From Hypsibius dujardini (Eukaryota; Tardigrada; Eutardigrada; Parachela; Hypsibiidae), in the NCBI GenBank assembly GCA_001579985.1, contig LRSR01003456.1, forward strand, positions 1 to 30,000: a stretch of 30,000 bases of DNA. The letters run 5' to 3'. Of this stretch, positions 10,109-19,740 are shown in pieces (position 1 is the first letter of the stretch; every line of letters starts with the position of its first letter). The translations under genes were made by a program, and so were the position numbers. A model generated the notes under the pieces. That model ran no database searches and was not told where the DNA came from. It saw only the letters and a program-made list of their open reading frames with translations.

Positions 10109-10515
10109 TCACAGGCAATGGGGAACAGGTCTAAGTAACTGGTACTGCCGTCAGTGCCTGGGTGGTTCCGTTTTGTCTGGAAACCGCTTCACCAGTCCGA
10201 CCTTTTCCAGGTCAATTGTCGCCGGCAGGAATTTTGTCTGAGTGATGTGTAGATATGACAGTGCGTTCTTGGTTGCATGAATATGCGGCATGCAGCTGAT
10301 ATATTATTCGCTGTTTTTGTATGTCTGTAGGAGGAGGAGACTGTTAGTCATCATTGGTATTTGTTGTTGGGGAGACAGTTCTTCAGGCTGAGCGAGAGTG
10401 AATCGTGGTGTCTGTATTAACTGCTTTTTTTGATGAGAACGTTTTGAATTTTTTCCTGCCTGAAAAACGGCAGACGGAGACGCAGGCACGCAACAGAGTG
10501 CGGCTGCGGATATAC
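10109..10515. other. Intergenic, no supported gene
   Basis: No repeats or exons I can support. Open frames on the minus strand only run into the following GACA field. Confidence 0.4.
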
Positions 10516-10519
10516 ATAC

Positions 10520-11000
10520 ACACGACAGACAGACAAGGCAGACAGGCAAGTCAAGAGGCAGATAGATAGCCATAGACACAGACAAACAAACAAGGCAGCC
10601 AGATAAAATCGGCAGACAGACACTAACAGACAGATCGTGACAGGTATAGACAGATAGGCAGTCAGAAAGCGTTTCTAGAAAAACTAACACCAGGCAGTCA
10701 TGGGAAGACAGACAGCGCACACGCAGACAAACAACATAGAAAGACGGAAAGCATATACACAAATGGGTCGATAAAGCTACAGTAATAAACATACAGCCTT
10801 AGACAGACGGACAGGTAAAAATATAGACAAAGAATACATCAAGACAGATAGACGAGGAGCAAACACACGGACAAACAGACACCAAGTTAGACAAACAGGC
10901 AGACTAGCAGGCAGGCAGGCACACGGATAGACAGACAAACAGACAATCAGGCAGACTGAGAGATGGATAAACGGACAGAAAGGCAGACAGACAGAGAGAA

Positions 11001-11047
<47 letters not shown>

Positions 11048-11183
11048 GAGACAGAGAGACAGACAGAGAGACAGAGAGACAGAAAGATAGAGAGACAGAG
11101 AGACATACAGAGAGACAGAGAGACAGACAGAGAGACAGAGAGACAGAGAGACAGACAGAGAGACAGACAGATAGACAGAAACA
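10520..11183. repeat. GACA / GAGA mixed repeat field
   Basis: Degenerate GACA words are followed by pure GACA (about 11000-11045), then an 8-12 bp GAGACAGA pattern to 11183. Open frames on both strands (CLSV or RQTD repeats) are by-products. Confidence 0.9.
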
Positions 11184-11500
11184 AGCTCTTTCAAGTCGAG
11201 AAAGTTATTGCAGTCTCCTCCTCACTCCGACCTTGGTGGGACACCTTCGACAAAACCTTAGCCTTGTTGTCACACATTGTGAATGCGAAACGCAAAAATT
11301 CCAGTTACCGCCATTGCAAACCAGCTCTAAAACTAAAAGCCACAAACGGCCAGCACAAGTCCACAACTGTTCAAAAACGTATCACACTGACAAACCGCAC
11401 GCGATGCGACAAGAAAGGAGTCGGAAACCCATGAAGGGCGCCGCACAGGCGAAGAAGAAGAGGCTGATGGTGATTTGTGATGAGACGAACAAAACGACGG
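11184..11500. other. 3' flank of the 124-residue gene
   Basis: Follows the stop at 11501-11503 on the minus strand. Probably 3' UTR; no clear AATAAA on the minus strand was seen. Confidence 0.4.
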
Positions 11501-12998
11501 TCACTGAGGAAGAATGGTCGTTTCCGCAGGCGGCACTAACTCTGGCGAGTATCCCGGAAGCTTCTGGAGGCGTCGCTCTCGCATCTCATCCGCGTCCTTG
11601 ACGGTGTCGCTCAGCAGTGTTTCTCCCAATAGGCTGAAACTGTTTTTCAGGGAAGACAGCGATTGTGCGTGAGATGTCACTTTGTAATGTTCATTTAAAT
11701 ACAGTAATATAATTTAACATAATATAATATAAATATAATACAATATAAAATAATATAATATAATATATTATGAAATAATATAATATGAAATAATGTAAAA
11801 TAAATTTAAAATATAATTTAAAATAAAATAAAAATAAAATAAAATATAATATAAATATAATATATTATAAACTTTGCTTACCGAGTAACCTTGACGTCTT
11901 TCAAGTTCAGCGTCCTGACGTAGTATTCCGCGCTGGTTTCGGCGCGATTCTCCTTCCTAAAATTAAAACAAAAACCTCGGTCGATATATGAATAAAAATT
12001 AACGACCATGTGGTATTTATTTCTAATTATTTGTTTTGGAATAACCATTATATTCATAACTTAGATTTGTGATCACGTTTTTCAATTCCAATTTCAACAA
12101 TTAAGTGTATTATGTTTTCAGACAACTAAATTTAAAATTAAATCATTACCAGTTTGACCACATTAATGAAAAAACGATGTAATACAAGATTTGATGTAAA
12201 GTCAGTCGTGCCAGCATGTGCACAAATAAATCAATCAATCAACCATAGAAACATTCAACTGACTGAACCACATCCGATCCATCAATCAACCATAGAAACA
12301 TTCAACTGACTGAACCACATCCAATCAATCAATCAACCATAGAAACACTCAACTGACTGAACCACATCCAATCCATCAATCAATTATAGAAACATTCAAC
12401 TGACTGAACCACATCCAATCCATCAATCAACCATAGAAATACTCAGCTGACTGAACCACACCCAATCCATCAATCAACCATAGAAACATTCAACTGACTG
12501 AACCACATCCAATCCATCAATCAACCATAGAAACATTCAACTGACTGAACCACATCCAATCCATCAATCAACCATAGAAATACTCAGCTGACTGAAGCAC
12601 ATCCGATCCATCAATCAATTATAGAAACATTAAACTGACTGAACCACATCCAATCCATCAATCAATCATAGAAACATTCAACTGACTGAACCAAACCCAA
12701 TCCATCAATCAACCATAGAAATACTCAGCTGACTGAACCACACCCAATCCATCAATCAACCGAATAATTTAACGTAAGTCAAACCGTTCAGTGCACAAAG
12801 CCGGGGTATTCACCGCACACAAAGGACTCACGCGTCTTGTTTGTTCTTCTTCACAAAGAGGTAAACTGCCATGCAGAAGCATGTGAAGGCCATGATGTTG
12901 TAAGCGCTGCCCAGTCGGCGGTCCCATTTCCGGGCCGCCTCGTATGGAATTGGTTTGGTGGTGTCGCGGACCCATTTTCGCAGTCTCCAAAACCGCAT
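11501..12998 (-). CDS. Unidentified 124-residue single-pass membrane protein
   Basis: Three minus-strand exons join in phase: 12832-12998, 11882-11956 and 11501-11633. The donors are GTGAGT and GTAAGC, and the acceptors TTTTAG and GTTTCAG. The protein begins MRFWRLRKWVRDTTK, has a basic N-terminus and one hydrophobic segment at about residues 33-49 (YNIMAFTCFCMAVYLFV), then KKNK. A polar, helix-prone tail contains AEYYVRTLNLKDVK and ends PAETTILPQ. Agreement of phase over three exons and the protein-like composition make a real gene likely. A basic start, one membrane span and small size fit a mitochondrial inner-membrane assembly factor, but that is inference. I do not recognise the family. 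A TTTATTGCAG acceptor lies 25 nt upstream of the ATG, so there is a 5' UTR exon or a trans-spliced leader. The first intron is filled by a 47-bp tandem repeat. Confidence 0.72.
11700..11876. repeat. TATAA/TAAAA-rich low-complexity tract
   Basis: Irregular AATATAATATA words lie inside intron 2 of the 124-residue gene. Confidence 0.8.
12229..12763. repeat. 47-bp tandem repeat, about 11 copies
   Basis: Each unit contains CATAGAAACATTCAACTGAC, TGAACCACATCC and CATCAATCAAC. The array lies in intron 1 of the 124-residue gene; on the sense strand the CAAT part reads GATTG. Confidence 0.95.
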
Positions 12999-13299
12999 GA
13001 TCCTCCGATTTCCCCAAGTATGTCTGCAATAAAAAACTAAATAAAAAACTAAACGATAAAGAGATTAATCAGTCGTGCACTCAAATGATTCAGGCCTCGG
13101 ATGGACGATTTGCCGGAGTTGTTGAATACCTTCTTTGACGAGGCGACTCGCTTGGCCAGAAGAGTAAAGTTACACAAATAATGACTCGAATAATGACTCC
13201 ACGCGAAAATCCAATCAAATTCCAGAAAATATGTTCACGGCGCGACAAATGTGAGATATTCGGCCGTCAGCACAACATGAATCAATCCGTCAATCAAGC

Positions 13300-13465
13300 A
13301 CCCAAATGCACCGGGAATCAAACCCTATCAATCGATCAATCAAGCAGCACAGTCAATTGATCAATCAAGCAGTGCAGTTAATTGATCAATCAAGCAGCAC
13401 AGTCAATCGATCAATCAAGCAGCACAGTCAATCGATTAATCAAGCAGCACAGTCAATTGGTTGCT
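13300..13465. repeat. 25-bp repeat with CAATCAAGCAGCACAG
   Basis: About five copies. The array ends four bases before the stop codon of the 74-residue gene, so it lies in its 3' UTR or just beyond. Confidence 0.85.
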
Positions 13466-13468
13466 GAT

Positions 13469-13693
13469 TCACTCTGCGCGAGATGGTTTGTTGGCGTCTT
13501 CCAACGCTTTCCTGGCTGCCGTTGCTCGTCTGGCCACCCAACGGTCGTAGATGATAAAAACCGGATGTGGTTTGCGGTCCTCTGGCGCGATGAACTCGGG
13601 ATTTTGTTGCACTCTCCACCACAAATAGTGCACCCCGACGAAGCCACCGAGGAAGATGCTGCACTGAAGCAAGGTCTTTGCGGAATCTTTCAT
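13469..13693 (-). CDS. Unidentified 74-residue single-pass membrane protein
   Basis: This is an uninterrupted small reading frame starting MKDSAKTLLQCS. One hydrophobic segment (about residues 7-26, ending VHYLWW) is followed by RVQQNPEFIAPEDRK, then a motif VFIIYDRWVARR and a basic, Ala-rich tail ending KPSRAE. The frame stays open a few codons further 5' without an ATG, so I chose the first ATG. Size and layout resemble small respiratory-chain assembly factors (COX14, PET117 or SMIM4 type), but no residue pattern is decisive. It is read away from MAD2 across a 691-bp gap that could hold a shared promoter. The next gene downstream on the same strand is another small membrane protein. A 25-bp tandem repeat begins immediately after the stop. 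It could be a chance frame; the aromatic and basic composition argues against that. Confidence 0.6.
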   Translation of the reverse strand: MKDSAKTLLQCSIFLGGFVGVHYLWWRVQQNPEFIAPEDRKPHPVFIIYDRWVARRATAARKALEDANKPSRAE

Positions 13694-13867
13694 CGCATAA
13701 TCCGTCACGCGTGCCAAAGGCTTTCGCGTTTGATTTTAAGCTCAAAAGGTGGGGAATTTAGATTTCCAACTACGAGGAAATCCCACAAGAAGTGAAGGGG
13801 AGATTGTCTCGTTCGTTTATCCTTTCGATTTGTTCCACTCTTGTCCACTCTTGTTCGCAACAATGCA

Positions 13868-14237
13868 AACGGCATTAATCAATCAATCGATGGAGAGATA
13901 AAAGTGTGCAACCGTTCAGTAACACCAACACCCTTATAAGCGAAAGGAACAGCCCCGAACAAAAACCCTGGAACAACAAGAACAAAACGATACAAACAAG
14001 GAGTATTAATCAATCAATCGATGCAGAGAAAAAGATCAATGAAAGTAACCGTTAAGCAACATGAAGACACTTAATCAACAGGAACAAAACTCTTAAACAA
14101 CACGAACAGAGCGATGTAACAAGGAGTATTAATCAATCAATCGATGCAGAGAAAAAGATCAATGAAAGTAACCGTTAAGCAACATGAAGACACTTAATCA
14201 ACAGGAACAAAACCCTTAAACAACACGAACAGAGCGA
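13868..14237. repeat. ~123-bp direct repeat, three copies
   Basis: GGAGTATTAATCAATCAATC recurs at 14000 and 14123; a more diverged copy starts near 13870. It occupies the space between the divergent 74-residue gene and MAD2. Confidence 0.85.
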
Positions 14238-14384
14238 CTTGTTCCGTTGTTCATCACTTTTCAGCTGAGTTTGTCCCTTTCTTCTTTCATGGAGTCCATC
14301 TATCCACCGACTTTGATTCTGTGATGTATTGATAACGAGCCATTTTTTTATTTTGTCATATGTTAACTGGCGGCGTTGTGTAAT

Positions 14385-15670
14385 ATGGAAGTGGAAGCTT
14401 CATCTGCCCGACTCACTGAATCGGCTCAATTGATTATTGATTGCTTGGGTGGGTCTTTGCTTTACGCCGGGCTTTGATCAGTTGATTGATTGATGATTAC
14501 ATTGTAGTTTCATTAAAATCTCCTTCCCCGCCGCTGCTTGACGTCGCTATTCCATTCGTCCCTCATTCCTCTGTCAATTTGTAATTTCAGAAAATGTCAT
14601 CCCCTACATCCTGTACAAACGCATGGTCTACCCGCGGAGTGACTTTCAAGATGTCCACAAGTTCGGCATGGGACTGGTCACTTTACGGGACCCAGAACTG
14701 ACCCGCTACATTTCGCTCGTCCTGAAAACGGCTCATGGTAAGACAACAAACATTAACAGGTTTGCCTTCCTAAATAGCGACGCAACCTGCATTCTTTATG
14801 ACAGATAGAATTGCTCTGGTCTCAGGCGTCGCGCGTTGTTAATTGCAGTCCATCAATCAATCAATCAATCCATCAATCAATCAAGCAATTCATCAATCAA
14901 TCAATCAATCGAATCTAACTAGATGTGATCAATTGGCCGGGCCAATTTTTCGGCCATTTTGCTTCACCTGTTGCCATCAAGGCGTATTGTTTATACACTT
15001 CTATAGATTGCGCGCTCAAAGGCGTTCTCCAGCGAGTCGTCCTGTGTATCATTCGCATCACCACCAGAGACGTCTTGGAGCGATGGCAGTTCCGAGTTTT
15101 GCCCAATGGTCGCATCTCGCTATCTCAAACCGGGTTTGTTAACGTGTTATTTAAAATAACGTCCTCTGATTCAGATAAAATAATAAAGAAATTTAAATCC
15201 ACCGGCAATTAAAAAAAAACACATATTATCATAATATTTAAAGCAAATTTAGTGATTTTAAAATAAAAATCAATTTTCTCTAAAATCAATTTGAAAAACA
15301 CTTCGTTTGTCGTGCTGAATAAAACTGCCCGGCGTTTTCATTCCGGAATCAAGTTGTTGCGATGCACAGGAGCGGCGAACAACAGACCCCACACAGCAAC
15401 GAGACCCACGGCGAGATCGCACAGATCATCAAGCAGATCGGAGTGTCGTTCCTGCCGCCCCTCGACCACGAATGCTCCTTCAAACTGCTGCTCTACACGA
15501 CCAAGTCCGGGGAAACCGGATCCCCCGTCACCGCGGACCACTGGATCCCCACACATCCGCACTACCTCCTACAGCCCGGCGACTCGTCACAGCAGCAGGA
15601 GCTCGTCCAGCTCCGGGATGTCTCCACCCCGACTCACAAAATTGCCGCCGAAGTGGTCTACCTAAACTGA
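14385..15670 (+). CDS. MAD2L1: Mitotic spindle checkpoint protein MAD2 (HORMA domain)
   Basis: MAD2 binds CDC20 and MAD1 at unattached kinetochores and delays anaphase. There are four exons: 14385-14448, 14591-14737, 15007-15133 and 15370-15670, giving 212 residues against 205 in human. The HORMA fold can be followed throughout. ESAQLIIDCLENVIPYILY aligns without gaps to the human segment ending NSILYQRGIYP. Next come VYPRSDF, then DVLERWQF (human EVLERWQF), then QIGVSFLPPL and KLLLYTT (human QITATVTFLPLL and DLLIYTD). EVLERWQF and the C-terminal part after it separate MAD2 from its relative REV7. Exon 1 uses a weak GTGGGT donor and exon 3 a GTTTGT donor. Both are chosen because phase and homology fit. 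The last exon boundary (acceptor at 15369) is the least certain. Intron 2 holds (CAAT)n. The gene is divergent from the 74-residue gene and convergent with UAP56. Confidence 0.93.
14846..14912. repeat. (CAAT)n in MAD2 intron 2
   Basis: CAATCAAT units on the sense strand, opposite in orientation to the GATT arrays of neighbouring genes. Confidence 0.85.
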
Positions 15671-16101
15671 ATGAAAAGCAAGTCGCCAAAAAGACACGCC
15701 CAACTGTGATGGAAACAACTTTTTTTGCTTGCTGGCCTCGAATCAGAAATAACAAACAAATGCTGCACACCTCCCACGAATGTGTTAAATAGAAAAAAAA
15801 ACGAATCCAGAGGTCTCCTCAACTTTTCAACGTGCAAGTGGGCAATTTGTTCTTAGTTTAAAACAGCAAAAAGATTCCAATTCCCATATGCGAAAAGCAG
15901 CGCGCGAAATGTGTGTGTGTGCAGGATCCAGCCGAAAACGCGAGAAAGGGGAATACTTGACGGTATATGCAAGAGGGGCGGTGTGACGAAGAAAACTCAA
16001 TACATAACAAAAAAACAGTCGTCGTCGTCGTCTTCCTCGATCCGTATCTCCCTCTTGCGTAAACGCTAGTGTCGGCCTCCCCTCACAGCCGCGAGGATGT
16101 C
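15671..16101. other. Convergent 3' region of MAD2 and UAP56
   Basis: Both 3' UTRs must fit in about 430 bp. A short (GTC)n run lies at about 16019-16031. No clear AATAAA was found on either strand. Confidence 0.5.
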
Positions 16102-18841
16102 TCATTTCCGCTCAATGTACAGGCTCAGGTCCAACTCGTCCGGCAGCTCCGGGACGCTAATGTCGAAGCGGTCCTGCACTTGGTTCATAATCTTCGAGTC
16201 TGCGTCGTCGCTGACGAATGTGATGGCCAAGCCCTTGGTGCCGAAACGACCGGCGCGAGCTACGCGATGCAGGTATGTGTCCGAGTCGATGGGGCAATCG
16301 TAGTTGACAACAATGTTGACGCGTTCAATGTCCATGCCTACAATTGAGAGTAAAAATACTTAGAACTGGTCCGGCGACCAACTGGCATGATAAATAATCA
16401 GTCAACAGACCAAACGGACAGTTCTTCCCCAAAATAATACACCTACCTCTGCCGAACAAATCGGTGGCCACCAAGAGACGCTTCTCAAAGTTCTTGAACT
16501 TTTGGTAGCGATCCAGACGCTCCTCCTGGGTCATGGCGCTGTGGATGGCGATGGCGGGGAAGTTCTGCTCCACGAGCAGCTGACTCAGGCCCATGCAGCG
16601 TTGAACAGACTTGGTGAAAATGATGCTGGGGGAAGAAAAAAACAACACATGATCGAGAAGTTCAGAGGACGACAAACGCAATCGTGCAGGAGGCGCACTT
16701 ACACTTGATTAAACTCAAGGAGATCCAACAACTCAAACAGGCGTTTGCTCTTCTCGCTTTCCTTCAGCTTGAGGTAGTGCTGCTGCAGACCGTGAAGCGT
16801 CAGCTTGGTGTCATCGTCCACCATCACCTCCAACGGGTCCTTCAGAGAATGGGAAACATGCGACAACGTGTTAACTCAACTGCCCGGCCACAGGAGGAGG
16901 AGGGGAGAGAAGCGAGAGATCCGGACGCGCGAGAAGGGACGCTTCTTCACACACACTTCCGCCACAACTACTTCTGGCCATTCCGGGTTTGGCGGAAACA
17001 CTTGCTGCTTTCTCAGTTCAAACAGCACGGATGGGTGCGGTCTGTTCCCGAACATGACCATCTCCACGACGTCTCCCACAGACAAGGGCGTGCAACGGGA
17101 AAAGACTTCTCTTCTTCAAGAAAAGAATCAACCACGCATCCCCACTCGCGAACGGTCCGCTGACTCGGGCCAAAGGATGTGACAGCCTGCACTACTAACC
17201 TGCATGAATTTACGGCAGATGGGTCGAATGTCCTTGGGCAGGGTGGCGCTGAACATCATCACCTGCTTCTCCCGCGGCGTCAGCTTGAAGATCGCCTGAA
17301 TGTCCTTGCGCATGTCCAGCTGCGAGAGCACCTTGTCGCACTCATCCAGGACAAAGTGCTTCACGTGGCCGAGGTTAAGCGCCTTGTCGCGCACCAAGGC
17401 GAGGATCCGGCCGGGTGTACCGACGACAATGTGCGGATGCGCCTTGGTCAGACTCTCCTTGTCCGCGGTGATGGGCATGCCGCCGAAGAAAACGCCCAGC
17501 TTCACAGTCTTCATGTACTTCTTGAAGCGTTCAAACTCCTTGGCGATCTGGAACCTGCAGACGACAATTGGATTAATGATATAACACCGGACGACGGAAC
17601 AATATGACATCAGAAGAAGTTACAAGATCGAATCAGCTCAATTTGGGGGCACGTTATCAGTAAATGTTTTCGGGCCATATGTGTGAAAAGATTACTCACG
17701 CAAGTTCGCGGGTATGGCAGACCACCAAAACCGAGACTTGTCCGTCGACGGGGTCCAACTGCTGCAGCGTCGACAGAACGAAAACGGCTGCAAGCGAAAT
17801 TGAATAAGTTTCAATGCCGTTCTAGTTACATGATCGAGAAAGAGAGACAAAACAAATGAAAATTGTTCGAAAATGACAAACCTGTTTTGCCCATGCCGGA
17901 CTTAGCTTGACACAGCACGTCCATGCCCAAATTCGCCTGGGGAATGCACTCGTGCTGGACCTCTGTAACAGAGACAGATCTATTTCAGAACATGGAAAAT
18001 CAAAAATCAAGCATCAAAACACAAAACCAAATTCAGAATACCAGAAGGTAAACTCAAAGGCAATAATAAAAAGTAGAACAATATCAAAGCAACGAAGACA
18101 AGAAATAAAAATAAACAGCAATTCTGACCAATCAATCAATCAATAATGCCATCTGCCGATGACCGACCAATCAATCAATCAATCAATCAATCGTGCCAGT
18201 TGCTGATGACTAATCAATCAGTCAATCAAACGAGAATGCCAATTGCCGATGATCACAGAGCGAGTGATTTACTTGACTGAAATCATCTAAATATGAATGT
18301 CAGTTAGTTTTGGATTAGAATGCTTCATCACATTTCACTATTTAAACTGACAATGAACTGAACCAAAAAGAGGGATCAAAATTGTAAGAATGACGCGTCA
18401 AGAGTTTAAAAAAAGGAAAATGGCTTAATAATGAGCAAATCGGCAACGACGAAGTATTTAACTCTTCGCATAATTTACATAAGGCAAAGCAAAAATTAAA
18501 ATATCGAAACAGGAAAACCACTGGATCAAGCAACCGACCTGATGGATGTTCGAAGCCAGCATCAAAGATGGCCTTCAACAGCTCCGGTTTCAGCAGGAAG
18601 TCCTTGAAACCCGATGAATGGATGCTGACGTAGCCTGCGGAAATTAAATTTCCAATCAGAATACTAATCACCACGATGAGGTGAGACGGGTGAGCGGGAG
18701 ACACTGACCTTGTGTGGGCCTGGCGGAGGTCTTTTTAGCTGCCTCCACGTCGGCGATGTCCGCACTGTCCTCCTCCACCGGCACATCCGTGTCCTCCGTC
18801 TCCAACTCGTAGTCGAGCAGTTCCTCCTGGTCGTTCGCCAT
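16102..18841 (-). CDS. DDX39B: DEAD-box mRNA-export helicase UAP56 / DDX39B
   Basis: This RNA helicase works in spliceosome assembly and, within TREX, in mRNA export from the nucleus. Eight exons give 434 residues (human 428): 18709-18841, 18539-18634, 17962-17882, 17787-17700, 17554-17200, 16839-16703, 16625-16447 and 16337-16102. All junctions are in phase. Motifs in order are: Q-motif region [13 protein letters not shown] and GFEHPSEVQ; Walker A AKSGMGKT (about 96-103); CHTRELA; TPGRIL; DECD (about 203-206); SAT (235-237); and HRVARAGR (about 380-387). The DECD box and CHTREL in place of PTREL are typical of this subfamily. The N-terminus is acidic ([13 protein letters not shown]), as in orthologues. 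A pyrimidine-rich CTAG acceptor lies 14 nt upstream of the ATG. A matching 5' UTR donor may be GTATCG near 19192. Intron 2 carries (CAAT)n. The gene is divergent from NASP. Confidence 0.97.
18127..18240. repeat. (CAAT)n patches in UAP56 intron 2
   Basis: Several CAATCAAT runs are separated by a repeated phrase TGCCAnTTGC-GATGA. On the sense (minus) strand they read GATTGATT. Confidence 0.85.
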
Positions 18842-19740
18842 GACTGCTGCTGCTGCTAGAGGGGGAGAGAAAATGGAGTTTGACAATCCGTCTTGGCTTT
18901 TCGTCGCAGCAACGCCATTTTGATTTCGGAAGGAGCTCCATCAAAGTGCAGCAGCGCAGGGTAGTGTGTGTGTGTGTGTGTGTTGGACCGGTACCTGATG
19001 AATTTAAAATCCCGGAAAAACTGACGCGAAAGTTGAGGGGATGTGCGAAAGAAATGGCCGAAAACGTCGATGGAAAAAGTCGGAAAAATTTGTTTTTCTC
19101 TTCATCCACTCTCTGTCTCTGTCTCTCTCTCTTTGTGAAGAACCCATTCGAAAATCCAAAATGAAGGCTTGCTGCCGCGGCTGGTCGATACCTGCGGGGA
19201 CCACAGGGCATGCACGATACATAGTAGGTGCAGGTCCTACTTATGAAATGATTCACGCTCAGCTAAACTCTTAGTAACCGATTTAGCAGCTACTAAATCG
19301 TGCTATATTCGCACGCCGTTTAAAATCACCCTGGTTATTGAACGCGTCCAGTTTATCTTCTCGTTGGTTCCGTACCGGATAATTTTTCCGGTAGGGCATG
19401 CCAAACTGAAACTCGGCGGGTTTGTTTAAATTCTCTGTTCTTCTCTTCGCTCAGCTTTCTTCTTTGTGGCCAAAAAAGTTCGTTTTCCCCGTCTCTCATC
19501 TCCTTTTTGCCGCCATCTTTTGGTCTGTCGAATACGGAACTTTTGTCTCACGATCTCCGTAAAGGTCGGGCTGTTTTCCGGCAGGTGAGAGTGTTGCTTG
19601 CTTCAGCGGGAACAATTTTCGTCGTCGGGAAAAGCAGTTTTAAGTGTTTTCATGTCTCGCAGAACACAGACGAAGACCATTTTCTAAGTTGTAGATTCTT
19701 TTTATGAGGCAGATTTCAGCTTGACAAGTTGGATTTTCGA
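18842..19740. promoter_or_regulatory. Shared 5' region of UAP56 and NASP
   Basis: About 900 bp separate the two divergent start codons. The stretch holds no convincing coding exon. A GCCGCCATCTT element at 19509-19519 is the reverse complement of the AAGATGGCGGC motif bound by YY1. A short (GT)n lies at about 18965-18981. Splice-like signals near both ATGs (18856-18858 on minus, 19718-19719 on plus) suggest that the 5' UTRs are spliced. Confidence 0.5.

Noticed and set aside
10777-11601. Open frames reading CLSV, SLSV or RQTD repeats
   Set aside because: Pure translation of GACA/GAGA repeats. The part near 11501-11633 belongs to the opposite-strand small gene.
12229-14237. Regular spaced repeats resembling a CRISPR array
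   Set aside because: Units are contiguous tandem repeats without unique spacers, in a eukaryotic intron or promoter.
14591-15670. MAD2 gene as REV7/MAD2L2 instead
   Set aside because: DVLERWQF and the FLPPL...LLLYTT pattern fit MAD2, not REV7.
16876-17085. Minus-strand frame [12 protein letters not shown] inside UAP56 intron 5
   Set aside because: Flanking UAP56 exons join in phase without it and orthologues have no residues there; no good acceptor borders it. A poison exon is possible but unsupported.
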